Positions 43,616-52,338 are shown, counted from the stretch's first letter. The stretch is DNA of 64,000 nucleotides from Streptomyces sp. NBC_01264 (GCF_026340675.1 NZ_JAPEOX010000003.1:248001-312000); one strand, 5' to 3'. Numbers and translations: made by a program. Notes: generated by a model not told the origin, from the letters alone.

Positions 43616-45160
43616 CTAGACCGTGAGCAGGACGTCCTCGTTCTCCTGGGTGGCGGCCGTGACGGTCTCGGCGTGCTGCAGGATCGCGCCGACGATGTCC
43701 TGGCTGCGGTCGACCAGGGAGGGGATCCCGAAGGTGAAGAAGAGCGAGCCGGCGGCGATGTTGCCGAGCCCGTACAGGCGCGGGTCGGGCCGGCCGTTGG
43801 TGGTCAGCTGGCTGGTCGGACGCGCTATGTGCAGGCCGCCGTGGGGGTGCCGGCTGGCGACGCGGCTGCGCATGAGCGAGGTGACCAGGGGCGCGGCGCT
43901 GGTGGGGATGCGCCCCTCGGAGGCGTTGACCGCGCTGATGACGCGGTCGGCCGTGAAGTCGTGTCCCTCGGCGGTGACGACGTCGAAGCCGGCCTCGGGG
44001 TTCGGGGTGATGTTCTGCAGGCCGGCGACGATCTCCAGCTTGTCCGCCTCGACGAGGTCGAGGAGGACTCCGGCGCTGCCGGGCGGCATGGGGCAGCACA
44101 GGCTCATGATCGTGCGGTAATGGGCGCGCAGCAGCTGGACCTTGTCCTGTTCGCGCAGCATCGGCCAGACGTCGGGGCCGGTCTCGGGGACGGCGCGCTG
44201 GAGGATGCGCAGGCCCATGTGGGGGGAGTCGACCTCGTCGATCTGCCGGCGCAGCCGGTCGACCGGGTCCTCCAGGTCGACCCGGATGATCTCCGAGACC
44301 ACCGCGTCGAGGTCGGCGCCCACGTCGCGGAACTCGGCCCGCATGATGGTGGCGATGTCCTCGAGGGTGACCTCGGGGTGGATCGCGGCCAGCTCCTCCA
44401 TCCGGTGCGGGGTGAAGTGCCGCAGCTCGAAGGGGACCGCCTTCTGCCGTACGCCGGGCAGGACGCCGCGCCGGGACAGCAGACTGATCCGGCCCTGGTG
44501 GCCCTGCGCGGCCAGCGACAGGATGATGTCGATCGCGGTCAGGCCGCTGCCGATGATCGCGACGTGTTCCCGCTCCCCGACGTCGGCCAGCTTGTTGACG
44601 ATGGGGTACGGGTCCCCGACGAAGCCGGGGGTGTCGCCCAGACCGTAGACGTCCTTGGGGCTGTCGCCGCCGACGCACAGGATGGCGTAGTCGAAGGCGC
44701 GGGCCCGGCCGTTGCCGGTGCGCAGCAGGACCCGGTTGGCGGCGCGGCTCGCGGAGGTGACCCCCTCGCCGACGAGGTCGACCCGCCAGCCCTGGCGGCG
44801 CAGTTCGCCGAGCGCGGCGTAGGCCGTCTGCTCCAGGTACTCGCCGTAGACGGTGCGGGGGGCGAAGCGGCTCCCGGACCAGCGGTCGACTCCGGTGCGG
44901 ACCCCTATGACCTTGTCCCGCGTCTCCAGCCAGTGCTCGAAGTGCTGGAGGTCGCCGGCGCGCACGGACATGTCGTCGGGGGTCGCGTTGACCTTGAGGG
45001 TCTCGGTGTCGACCTGGTAGGCGCGCCCGCGCCACAGGTGCGGCGACGGTTCGAAGACCGTGAGGCTGCCCGGTTCGCTTTGTGTTCGCGACAACGCGTC
45101 GATCAAGCAGACTGCAGCCGCGCCTCCTCCGACGACGCCGATCGAGAATCCACGGGACAT
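43616..45160 (-). CDS. FAD/NAD(P)-binding oxidoreductase
   Basis: 514 residues of the FAD_NAD_binding_9 (HpxA/YdhS-like) family. The first dinucleotide site is VVGGGAAAVCLIDALSR (9-25). NATPDDMSVRAGDLQHFEHW is the family-specific flavin-proximal block. The second site, VAIIGSGLTAIDIILSLA, is at about 195-212, and the end PRLYGLGNIAAGSLFFTFGI is conserved. These enzymes resemble N-hydroxylating monooxygenases and are found in nitro/N-oxide and aromatic pathways. First gene of the FAD-aldolase-SDR-MFS operon; function in the pathway unknown. Confidence 0.83.
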   Translation of the reverse strand: MSRGFSIGVVGGGAAAVCLIDALSRTQSEPGSLTVFEPSPHLWRGRAYQVDTETLKVNATPDDMSVRAGDLQHFEHWLETRDKVIGVRTGVDRWSGSRFAPRTVYGEYLEQTAYAALGELRRQGWRVDLVGEGVTSASRAANRVLLRTGNGRARAFDYAILCVGGDSPKDVYGLGDTPGFVGDPYPIVNKLADVGEREHVAIIGSGLTAIDIILSLAAQGHQGRISLLSRRGVLPGVRQKAVPFELRHFTPHRMEELAAIHPEVTLEDIATIMRAEFRDVGADLDAVVSEIIRVDLEDPVDRLRRQIDEVDSPHMGLRILQRAVPETGPDVWPMLREQDKVQLLRAHYRTIMSLCCPMPPGSAGVLLDLVEADKLEIVAGLQNITPNPEAGFDVVTAEGHDFTADRVISAVNASEGRIPTSAAPLVTSLMRSRVASRHPHGGLHIARPTSQLTTNGRPDPRLYGLGNIAAGSLFFTFGIPSLVDRSQDIVGAILQHAETVTAATQENEDVLLTV

Positions 45161-45333
45161 GTGTCAGTCACCTATCAATTCGTGGAAGGCGCGGGGTCCT
45201 CGTGCGCCGGCCTTGCTGTCCGCGATCACGGTGGCCCTTTCCTCGCCTACTCCGGGGATTCAGTGGGAGCCGCCGGCCACCCCCGGTGCGGCGGGGGCGG
45301 AGCCGGTCGGCCAAGGGTTCGGGTCTTGGGGAC

Positions 45334-46377
45334 TCAGGCGGCCGATTTCCTGAAGTTCTTCATCGAGACCGTGTAGTCCCCGCGATTGGCGCGGTAGTCG
45401 ATGCAGTACTCCTGCGGGTACCAGCCGCCGAGCTGCCACTGCTGCGGCTGCTTTATGGGCCAGCAGCGGCTCGGGTTGACCCCGTTGGCTATGCCTTCGA
45501 ACCAGGCCTTCGTGATCATCGGCTCGAGGAAGCTGATCTTGGCGTCGTAGGCGCCGTAGATGAAGGTCTGGGTGAAGGCGGTGGAGTGCCACTCGGGCGA
45601 GTTCATGTCGACCAGGTGGTTGCCCATGGCCGCCTCGGCCACGTTGTTGTTCACGTAGTCCGCCGGCAGGTACTGCGGGGGGATCGGCTCGATGGCCGTC
45701 GCGTAGTCGTCGCAGTTGATGGCCAGGCCGCAGGGGCCGCTGCGGATCGCGTCGCGCTCCGCCTTGGACTGCGTGTAGAAGTGGAAGTCGAAGTGCGGGG
45801 TGTCGTAGATGTGCTCCGGCCCGTGGCCCATCGGGTTGTAGTTCAGCAGGGCCCACTTGAGCGGCATCCCGGGCAGCGAGGTCAGCTGCGAGGGCAGCTC
45901 CAGCGGCCGCTCGTGGCCGCCGACGCACTCGGTGTGCTCGTTGACCGTGCCGTTGCCGTCCATGTCGTAGCAGTGGTGGCCGTCGGTCATGGTGGTCGGC
46001 AGGCCGGTCAGCGTGTTCTTGGGGAAGACGAAGCCGACGGTCTGCGGAGTGGCGCCGTTGATCTGCGCGTACGTGCGCACGGTGCCGTTGCCGAGCGGGC
46101 TCGGGGCTCCGTACGAGGCACAGGGCCCCGGGTAGGACAGCGTCTCGGTGAGCAGCACCTGCGAGGCCCACTGCGCGACCTTGACGGTGCGCTCGCGGTT
46201 CGGGGCGTCCCGCGTCACCAGGCAGACGCTCACCGGGCCGGACGTGCGCGCCGCGGACTGCGCGGTGGAGTCCGTGGCCTGGGCCGGGTCGCCCGGGAGG
46301 ATCAGCAGGGTCAGGGCCGATATGGCCAGGGCCGCTCCGAGGAGCACCCGCCAGCTCAGCAGGTTCTTCGCGCGCAC
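45334..46377 (-). CDS. Secreted TTHB210-like (DUF5602) protein
   Basis: 347 residues with a signal peptide (basic RAKNLLSWR, then hydrophobic core to about residue 29, cleavage near AQATDS). The mature part is rich in His and aromatic residues: GPEHIYDTPHFDFHFYTQSK, AMGNHLVDMNSPEWHSTAFT, then FIYGAYDAKISFLEPMIT. The HFDFHFY and NH-VD-SPE blocks match the TTHB210-like domain, a possible metal-binding fold without an assigned reaction. GTG start one base after the flavin reductase stop, so it is encoded with HpaBC. An exported protein is unusual inside a precursor cluster. Confidence 0.7.
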   Translation of the reverse strand: MRAKNLLSWRVLLGAALAISALTLLILPGDPAQATDSTAQSAARTSGPVSVCLVTRDAPNRERTVKVAQWASQVLLTETLSYPGPCASYGAPSPLGNGTVRTYAQINGATPQTVGFVFPKNTLTGLPTTMTDGHHCYDMDGNGTVNEHTECVGGHERPLELPSQLTSLPGMPLKWALLNYNPMGHGPEHIYDTPHFDFHFYTQSKAERDAIRSGPCGLAINCDDYATAIEPIPPQYLPADYVNNNVAEAAMGNHLVDMNSPEWHSTAFTQTFIYGAYDAKISFLEPMITKAWFEGIANGVNPSRCWPIKQPQQWQLGGWYPQEYCIDYRANRGDYTVSMKNFRKSAA

Positions 46378-46378
46378 G

Positions 46379-46876
46379 TCACACCTGTTCCAGTTCGAAT
46401 CTGTGGAACCCGCCCTGAAGGAAGATCAGGGGGGTCTGGGTCTCGCGGGCACCCATGGCGACGACTTCGCCGATGACCATCACGTGGTCGCCGGCCACCA
46501 CGTGGTCGCGCAGGCTGCACTCCATCCAGGCGGCCGCGTCGAACAGGAGCGTCCCGGTGGCCTCGCCCGGCGCTCCCGCCACCTCGGTCAGCGCCTGGTC
46601 GCGCTCGGGCCGCCGGCGGGCGAACGCGCGGGCGGTGGACTCGCCCTCGGCGCCGAGGATCGAGATCCCGACGACGCCGGTGCGCAGCAGCTCGGCGAAG
46701 AACTCCGAGTCGTGACGGAAGCTCAGGGACACCAGCGGCGGTTCGAGGGAGACGGAGGTGAGCGAGTTGACGGTGATCGCGTTGTGGGTGCGTACGCCGT
46801 CCTGGTCGGTGTAGGTGCTGACGACGCAGACCCCGGTGGCGAAGGAACGCATCACATCGCGCAGGTCGTGCTTCAT
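46379..46876 (-). CDS. hpaC: Flavin reductase (HpaC-like)
   Basis: 165 residues, flavin reductase-like split barrel: VMRSFATGVCVVSTYTDQDG (7-26), AITVNSLTSVSLEPPLVSLS (33-52), FAELLRTGVVGISILG, DHVVAGDHVMVIGEV and the final GGFHRFEL. It supplies FADH2 to the hydroxylase encoded upstream. ATG at 46876 is chosen as homology starts there; the longer frame adds 19 non-conserved residues. Confidence 0.9.
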   Translation of the reverse strand: MKHDLRDVMRSFATGVCVVSTYTDQDGVRTHNAITVNSLTSVSLEPPLVSLSFRHDSEFFAELLRTGVVGISILGAEGESTARAFARRRPERDQALTEVAGAPGEATGTLLFDAAAWMECSLRDHVVAGDHVMVIGEVVAMGARETQTPLIFLQGGFHRFELEQV

Positions 46877-46956
46877 GGCCGGGCCTCTCTGCTGGGCGCG
46901 GACGGGTGCGCGCGGCGCCTGGGCCGCGGGCACCCGTCCGTACGCGGGCTTGACGG

Positions 46957-48495
46957 TCAGTTCTCCTGGGCCCAGCGGCCGCGGGTCCAGCCGTCGAGGT
47001 CGTAGTCGTCCATGGCCCTCTGGACGAGGTCGCCGTAGTTGTCGAGCAGACCGGCGCCGCGCGACCAGTTCAGGGTGTCGAGGCGCACCTGGTCGGGACC
47101 GCCCGCGTAGTTGAGCTCGTACAGCTCGTGGCGGGCGCCGAACTCGGTGCCGATCGCGTCCCAGGCCAGCTTGAAGAGCTTGGTGCGCTCCTCGGCGGTG
47201 GCGCCGGTGCCGCGGTAGTAGCGGTCGAGCAGCGGGCGCAGCTCGGGGTTCTGCAGGTCCTTGGCGCTGGAGGGGGTCATCAGCAGCGCGCCCGCGAGGT
47301 GCTCCTCGAAGAAGCGGTGCGTGCGCTCCCAGCTGAGCGGGGCGAGCGCCCGGTAGCCAGCCGAGTAGTCCATGCGCGGCAGGACGGTGCCGGCCGGGCC
47401 GGCCTCCGGGTCCAGGGCCATGGCGCTGGTGACGGCCCAGGTCTGGTGGCGCCAGGCGAGCAGTTCACCGAGGCCGGCCTGGACGCCGCGGAAGCCGTCC
47501 GTGCCGTTGATGCGGGTGCCCTTGTCGAGGATGCCCGCCATGAACTCCAGCTTGACCGACATGCGGATCGCGCCCTGGAAGAAGCCGCGGGAGAGCAGGC
47601 CGGAGCGGGGGAAGTACTGGTGGATCTTCTCGGTGTCCCGGTAGATCAGGACGTTCTCCCACGGGATGAACGCCTTGTCGAAGACCAGCACCGCGTCGTT
47701 CTCGTCGAACCGGCTGGAGAGCGGGTTGTCGAACGGGCTGGTGGCCTTGCCCTCGTAGGAGGTGCGGCAGACGACCTTCATACCGGGGGTGTTCAGCGGG
47801 GCCATGAAGGCCAGGGCCATGTCCTCGGCCTTGCCCTTTTCGAGGTTGGCCAGGTGGATCTGGCCGACGAAGGCGACGTTGCTCAGCGCCGACGCGGTGG
47901 CCATGAGCTTGGCGCCCTCGACGACGATGCCGTCCTCGCGCTCCTCGACGACCTTCAGGTAGACGTCGCGGATCTCGTGCGCCGACTTGTTGCGGTCGAC
48001 GGGCGGGTTGACGATCGCGTGGCTGATCGACAGGCCCTGACGGGCGTACTTCTCGTACCAGGCCCGGGCGTTGTCGCCGAAGGGCTCGTAGAAGTCGTGG
48101 GTGACGGCCAGGCCGGCCATGAACGACGCCTTGTAGTCGGGCGTGCGGTTCATGAAGCCGTAGCTCAGGCGGGCCCAGTGCTCGATGGCGTCACGGGCCT
48201 TCATGAGGTCCTCGGGCGAGTGCGCCGGGGTGAAGAAGCGGTGGACGCGGTACCCCGTGTACCGGTCGACCGTCGTCATCAGGTCCTTGGTGTCGGGGTG
48301 GTGGAGCGCGTCGTAGAGGTGCGCGGTCGACCTCGCGGCGTTGGCGAAGGCCGGGTGCGTCGTCACGTCCTTGACGAGCTCACCGTCCACGAAGACCTGG
48401 CGGCCGTCACGCAGGCTCTCCAGGTAGGAGTCGCCCGTCATGAGGTCGTTCGGAGCCTCGTCGGCCGACTGATCCGTTATCGGGACCTGACCCAT
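46957..48495 (-). CDS. hpaB: 4-Hydroxyphenylacetate 3-monooxygenase-type hydroxylase (HpaB-like)
   Basis: 512 residues, acyl-CoA-dehydrogenase-like fold of the two-component FADH2-dependent phenol hydroxylases. TGDSYLESLRDGRQVFVDGE (20-39), ARLSYGFMNRTPDYKASFMA, HAIVNPPVDRNKSA, KLMATASALSNVAFVGQ, SSRFDENDAVLVFDKAFIPW and the late GGPDQVRLDTL are typical. It ortho-hydroxylates a 4-hydroxyphenyl substrate to a catechol. In this cluster the substrate is probably tyrosine, 4-hydroxyphenylpyruvate or a derivative. ATG with GGAGAGGA upstream. Long 337-base promoter region in front. Confidence 0.92.
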   Translation of the reverse strand: MGQVPITDQSADEAPNDLMTGDSYLESLRDGRQVFVDGELVKDVTTHPAFANAARSTAHLYDALHHPDTKDLMTTVDRYTGYRVHRFFTPAHSPEDLMKARDAIEHWARLSYGFMNRTPDYKASFMAGLAVTHDFYEPFGDNARAWYEKYARQGLSISHAIVNPPVDRNKSAHEIRDVYLKVVEEREDGIVVEGAKLMATASALSNVAFVGQIHLANLEKGKAEDMALAFMAPLNTPGMKVVCRTSYEGKATSPFDNPLSSRFDENDAVLVFDKAFIPWENVLIYRDTEKIHQYFPRSGLLSRGFFQGAIRMSVKLEFMAGILDKGTRINGTDGFRGVQAGLGELLAWRHQTWAVTSAMALDPEAGPAGTVLPRMDYSAGYRALAPLSWERTHRFFEEHLAGALLMTPSSAKDLQNPELRPLLDRYYRGTGATAEERTKLFKLAWDAIGTEFGARHELYELNYAGGPDQVRLDTLNWSRGAGLLDNYGDLVQRAMDDYDLDGWTRGRWAQEN

Positions 48496-48832
48496 TTTGG
48501 TGTCCTCTCCAGGGGTAATACACGCGACCGCTGCCGGACGCACAGTTCGATTGCCCCGAGCGTAGGCTCGGCCGTCGATCCGCTCTTGCTGGGCCGCGCA
48601 CGGACAATTGCCCATCTACGCCAACCCTGGCGCCAACACGTTCGAGGAGATACGTCAACTACGGTCCGAAGAAACCTTGTTGACTTCAGGGAGATCGGAC
48701 CGCGCTTCTCGATATTACGGAATGCCGAATTCCGGATGCTCCGAAATAACTTCGGCCCGGCATTGATCCAGAAAATTCGGATACACGGCCGGGCCGAATG
48801 AAAAGGAATTGCAAAAGATGTCCGACGGCTGG
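48496..48832. promoter_or_regulatory. Long AT-rich control region of hpaBC
   Basis: No coding sequence. Minus strand shows TTGACG (about 48652) and TACGCT-like elements ahead of hpaB, and GTTGGCG occurs twice in 19 bases. A degenerate ARE-like match, ATACG-8-GGTCC, lies at 48650-48667. The distal half (48700-48830) is unusually AT-rich for this genome and would have held the missing sensor domain of the LysR gene if that gene were full length; no such domain is encoded in any frame. Confidence 0.45.
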
Positions 48833-49111
48833 TCAGGCCGCGGGGCGGGTGTGGCCGGCGGACGCCGCGTCGATACAGGCGGCCTCGGCTATCAGAATGA
48901 TCTTCTCCACGTGCGGCAGCAGCCGCATGCCCGCCTCGGTGAGCTGGACCCGGCCGCCGGCCCGATGGAACAGCTCGGCCCCGATGTAGTCCTCGAGGTT
49001 CTTGATGTGGGCGGTGACGCTGGGCTGCGAGTAGTGGAGGTTGCGAGCGGCGCGAGTGAAGCTCATCTCGGCGGCTACTTCACGGAACGAGCGTAACTGC
49101 TGGAACTGCAC
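48833..49111 (-). CDS. LysR-type HTH protein lacking a sensor domain
   Basis: 92 residues. Residues 1-60 are a full LysR winged HTH: QLRSFREVAAEMSFTRAARN, HYSQPSVTAHIKNLEDYIGA and LFHRAGGRVQLTEAGMRLLP. After a short linker helix the protein stops (GHTRPAA). Normal LysR proteins have ~200 more residues. It may be a truncated remnant, or a functional small DNA-binding protein. It sits between hpaBC and the AMP-ligase genes with an ARE-like box 46 bases upstream, so a regulatory role in the cluster is plausible. Confidence 0.78.
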   Translation of the reverse strand: MQFQQLRSFREVAAEMSFTRAARNLHYSQPSVTAHIKNLEDYIGAELFHRAGGRVQLTEAGMRLLPHVEKIILIAEAACIDAASAGHTRPAA

Positions 49112-49156
49112 GGCAGGGGCTCCCTTCTGCGAGACTCAGAGCCTCGGAGGCTAGGA

Positions 49157-49178
49157 ACATACCACGGTGCAGGTATGA
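49157..49178. promoter_or_regulatory. ARE-like box upstream of the LysR gene
   Basis: ACATACCACGG|TGCAGGTATGA: inverted halves with ATACC...GGTAT cores, the pattern bound by ArpA/ScbR-type butyrolactone receptors. It is 46 bases upstream of the LysR ATG and the best match of the three in the window. Confidence 0.6.
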
Positions 49179-49226
49179 CGGCATCACGAGAATGCACACT
49201 TCACGTTCCCGCACGACTGCGGACAT

Positions 49227-49265
49227 ACCTGTGGCCATGCCCGCAGGGAGGGCATGGCCACAGGT
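49227..49265. terminator. 16-bp stem-loop terminator
   Basis: ACCTGTGGCCATGCCC and GGGCATGGCCACAGGT with a seven-base loop, 42 bases after the stop of the minus-strand ligase C-domain gene. Confidence 0.75.
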
Positions 49266-49307
49266 CAGCCGCTGCTTCGTGGTTGACAGCGGGTTGGGCG
49301 GAGTGGA

Positions 49308-49691
49308 CTAGTCGGACATCTCCATCGGCGAGAGGAGGTCCCGGGCGATCTGCGGGAGCAGACGGTCGATCAGGAGCCCCGTGCGCGCGGATCCGTCGGC
49401 CGCGCGCGGGATCGCGTCGACGGCCACCGCGTGCGAGAGCACCCACGGCATGCGCCGCTCGCAGGCGGCCAGCGCGGCCTGGCGCCCGCCGGCCTCCTGG
49501 TCCTCCTCCAGGAGCGGTACGAAGGCCACCACCAGCGTCTCCCCCACCTCGGGGAGCCGGGTGCGCATCACCGCGATGTCCTGGACGCAGGGCAGGTCGA
49601 GGAGTTCGAGTTCGAGTGCGAAGAAGGCCGTCTCGAAGTCCTCCACCAGCACCTCGTCGTACGGCTGCTCGTCGAAGGAGGGCAGGTTCAC
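49308..49691 (-). CDS. Stand-alone homologue of the AMP-ligase C-terminal domain
   Basis: 127 residues. It aligns with the last ~115 residues of the protein encoded just upstream: LELLDLPCVQDIAVMR versus ESDLLNLPCLRDTAVMR, ACERRMPWVLSHAVAVDAIP versus ACARRVPSLPAHVIAVDTIP, and RTGLLIDRLLPQI versus RTGDLLDAVLPII. It therefore arose by duplication of the mobile C-domain. The A10 Lys position is SARTG, with no Lys. Start GTG overlaps the upstream stop (GTGA), so both are made together. Possible roles: regulatory subunit, trans-acting half-domain, or decaying duplicate. Confidence 0.75.
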   Translation of the reverse strand: MNLPSFDEQPYDEVLVEDFETAFFALELELLDLPCVQDIAVMRTRLPEVGETLVVAFVPLLEEDQEAGGRQAALAACERRMPWVLSHAVAVDAIPRAADGSARTGLLIDRLLPQIARDLLSPMEMSD

Positions 49692-51307
49692 GCGGACATC
49701 TCCTGTTGCATCGACTGCTCAAGCTGCAGGTTCAGAGTGATGATGGGCAGCACCGCGTCGAGCAGGTCCCCGGTGCGGATCCGGCCCGTCGGGCTGTACG
49801 GGATGGTGTCGACCGCGATGACGTGCGCGGGCAGCGACGGGACCCGGCGGGCGCAGGCCGCGCTGAGCGCCTGGTACCCGGTGGCCTCGCGGCCGACCGC
49901 CACGGCGATGAAGGGGACCACGATCGCGTCACCCAGCACCGCGCTGCTGACCCGCATCACGGCGGTGTCGCGCAGGCAGGGCAGGTTGAGCAGGTCCGAC
50001 TCCAGCCGGAACAGCTCGGTGTCGACGGCCGAATCGCGGACCACGACGGGCACTTCGGTGACCCGCCCGGTGACCAGCAGCCGGCCCGTCTCGTCCACGT
50101 ACCCGGACTCGTCGGTGACCAGGAAGCGCTCCACGCCCCAGCCGAGGTCCAGCTCGGCGACCCGGGTCTCGCCGTCCAGGTAGCCGTCCATGACCTGGTG
50201 GCCCGCGAAGGCGAGGCGCCCGCTCTCGCCCTGCCGCACCGGCTGCCCGTCCTCGCCGAGGACGGCGACGGTGGTGCCGAGCGTGGTGTGGCCCGAGCGC
50301 GGCGGCGAGACCAGCAGCTCCTCGGGTCCCATGACGGCGGTCAGCCCGGTCTCCGCGCTGCCGAGCGCGGTGTGCAGGACCGGGCCGAGCCGCTCCCAGG
50401 CCGTGTTGACGGTCCAGCGGCCCAGGTGGGCGCCGGGGGTGAGGAGGAACCTCAGATGGCGGGTGCGCGGCGAGGGCTCGGTGGTCTCCGGCAGTCCGAG
50501 CACTCCGTGCAGGGCTGAGGGGGTGATCACTCCGGTGCTGACCCGCTCGGCGACGAGCAGCGCGGTCAGGGTCTCGGGGCCGGCCCCGTCCGCGAGGACG
50601 ACGGTGGCGCCGATGCCGAGCATCGTGCGGGCCAGGGCCAGGGCGAGGGCCGTGGGCTCGGTCGGCGGGGCGCAGGCCAGGTGCACGTCGTCCCGGTTGA
50701 GCCCGAACTCGTCCACGAGGTCGACCAGGTGGCGGCCCTCGGAGGGGGTGCGGCGCACGGCGAGGCGGGAGGGGCCCTCGCCGCGCGCGCTGACCGCGAA
50801 GGACTCGTAGGGCCGGGGCGCCGGCAGGGTGCGCAGGGGTTCGGCCGAGGTCAGCAGGTCGAAGTTGAGCGCCTCGTGCTTGCCGGGGGCGGCCGGGGCG
50901 CCGGGAGCCGTGATCCCGTCCAGGAGCACGTGCACGGCCTTCGGGCCGCTGGGCCACACGAGCTGGTCCAGCGTGGCCCGGTGCTCCGAGGTCACGAAGA
51001 CCACGGACGGCTCCAGCCAGGAGAGCAGCTGGCCCAGATCGTCCGTGCCGCTCTGCGGGTCGAGACCCGTGCAGGAGACGCCGAGGGTGGCGCAGGCGCT
51101 CATCGCGACGGTGAGCTGCCAGCTGTTCCCGGCGAGGAAGACCGCCCGGACCGCGCCCTCCTGCGGCAGGTGCTCGGTGAGCCCGGCCGCCGTCCGCTCC
51201 ACGGTCTCGGCGAACTGGCCCCAGGTCAGCCGCACCTGGCCGTCGACCAAGGCATCCCGCGTCACGCCGCCCGCCGCGTGCCGGCGGATGTCATCGAGCT
51301 TGATCAT
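49688..51307 (-). CDS. Degenerate AMP-dependent ligase (ANL superfamily)
   Basis: 539 residues with overall ANL architecture: N-domain opening TWGQFAETVERTAAGLTEHL, A5-like ALGSAETG, A7-like FLVTDESGYVDETGRLLVTG, and C-domain. Key parts are degraded. The A3 P-loop (SGTTGxPK) is replaced by SARGEGPSRLAVRRTP, and the A10 catalytic Lys is Arg in SPTGRIRTGDL. Adenylation by the usual mechanism is doubtful; the protein may bind acyl substrates without activating them, or act with the downstream C-domain protein. It lies in the cluster between the LysR-like and ArpA-like genes. Confidence 0.78.
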   Translation of the reverse strand: MIKLDDIRRHAAGGVTRDALVDGQVRLTWGQFAETVERTAAGLTEHLPQEGAVRAVFLAGNSWQLTVAMSACATLGVSCTGLDPQSGTDDLGQLLSWLEPSVVFVTSEHRATLDQLVWPSGPKAVHVLLDGITAPGAPAAPGKHEALNFDLLTSAEPLRTLPAPRPYESFAVSARGEGPSRLAVRRTPSEGRHLVDLVDEFGLNRDDVHLACAPPTEPTALALALARTMLGIGATVVLADGAGPETLTALLVAERVSTGVITPSALHGVLGLPETTEPSPRTRHLRFLLTPGAHLGRWTVNTAWERLGPVLHTALGSAETGLTAVMGPEELLVSPPRSGHTTLGTTVAVLGEDGQPVRQGESGRLAFAGHQVMDGYLDGETRVAELDLGWGVERFLVTDESGYVDETGRLLVTGRVTEVPVVVRDSAVDTELFRLESDLLNLPCLRDTAVMRVSSAVLGDAIVVPFIAVAVGREATGYQALSAACARRVPSLPAHVIAVDTIPYSPTGRIRTGDLLDAVLPIITLNLQLEQSMQQEMSA

Positions 51308-51446
51308 GTGGGTCTCCGTGGTCGGTCAAGAGCCTCGTATGTGGCTCGGGGCCGCGCTCATGGAAACAAACGTGCATGAAGGTAGGCAACCGCTCATCGG
51401 AAGATCTGATGTCGCCGGCCGGAGCGCCGAACCGGTTGCGGAAACA

Positions 51447-51479
51447 CCTCCGCCGGGCGTCGACGACGCCCGGCGGAGG
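51447..51479. terminator. Stem-loop terminator after the ArpA-like gene
   Basis: CCTCCGCCGGGCGTC and GACGCCCGGCGGAGG with a three-base loop, about 60 bases after the stop of the minus-strand TetR gene at 51540. Confidence 0.7.
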
Positions 51480-51539
51480 GGAGCGGGGGAAACGGGCCGT
51501 CCGCGGGACGCCCGGCCGCGGGGGTACGCCGCGGGGGTA

Positions 51540-52235
51540 CTAGGCCTGGAGCTCGGCCGACTCGACGAGTTCGGCCTCGGCCCGCTCCCGCAGGTGCTTC
51601 TCCAGGTCGGCCATGACCCGCTCGGCGCGACCGGGAGCCATGTCGAGTTCGGCCAGCACGGTCGGCAGGGCGATGATCGGCATGATGTGCCGGAGCAGCA
51701 CGGACACCCGTACTTCCAGGTCCTCCCAGTCGGCCATCACCTCCGAGAGCACCTGCACTCCGGTGAAGGCGCCGACGAACAGGTTGGCGACCGCGTCCAG
51801 GTCCACGTGCGCGTGGAGTTCACCGCACGCCCGGGCCTCTCCCAGGGCGAACCGGTTGTGATCGATCCAGTCCTGGTAGGGGCGCAGGCGGTGCTCGTGG
51901 TGACTGCCGCGCTCCAGGGAGAGCCTCAGACTGCCCTGCACGATCGGATCGCTGCGGATCTGGACGGCGAAGAGCATGCCCTTGTCGATCAGCTCCTGCA
52001 GCCGCGTGCTGCGCGGTACGAGCGGGAAGCCGACCGTGTCGATCTGACTGGCCAGCACGGCCTGGGCCAGCTCTTCCTTGCCTTTGAAGTAGTAGTAGAA
52101 GGCGCCCTTGGTCAGCCCGAGCCGCTGGTAGACGTCCGCGATCGTGGCCCCGTTGAAGCCCTTCTCTGCGAACACGGCGCCGGCGGCCTCGACGATGAGT
52201 TGCCGGGTGCGCCGAGAAGTCTCCCTCTGAGACAC
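51540..52235 (-). CDS. Gamma-butyrolactone receptor-like TetR regulator (ArpA/ScbR type)
   Basis: 231 residues. HTH: RRTRQLIVEAAGAVFAEKGF, then TIADVYQRLGLTKGAFYYYF, the typical receptor-branch signature. The C-domain has the conserved Trp region (MADWEDLEVRVSVLLRHIMP), which stacks on the ligand in ArpA homologues. GTG at 52235 is chosen because AAGGAG lies five bases upstream; the GTG at 52274 abuts its Shine-Dalgarno sequence. It is divergent from the afsA homologue with an ARE-like box between, the classic receptor/synthase arrangement. Likely represses the cluster until the signal accumulates. Confidence 0.88.
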   Translation of the reverse strand: MSQRETSRRTRQLIVEAAGAVFAEKGFNGATIADVYQRLGLTKGAFYYYFKGKEELAQAVLASQIDTVGFPLVPRSTRLQELIDKGMLFAVQIRSDPIVQGSLRLSLERGSHHEHRLRPYQDWIDHNRFALGEARACGELHAHVDLDAVANLFVGAFTGVQVLSEVMADWEDLEVRVSVLLRHIMPIIALPTVLAELDMAPGRAERVMADLEKHLRERAEAELVESAELQA

Positions 52236-52320
52236 CCTCGCTCCTTCCACGCTGCTGGTGGCCAACTGATGCACCTCCTCGGGGGTATGAGCATGTCACC
52301 GAAAACAGCCGTTGCAAATT

Positions 52321-52338
52321 ATACCAGGCAGCACGTAT
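52321..52338. promoter_or_regulatory. ARE-like box between receptor and afsA homologue
   Basis: ATACCAGGC|AGCACGTAT followed by CTT, in the divergent promoter region. Same 18-bp geometry as the boxes at 19821 and 49159. Expected to mediate autoregulation of receptor and synthase. Confidence 0.6.
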
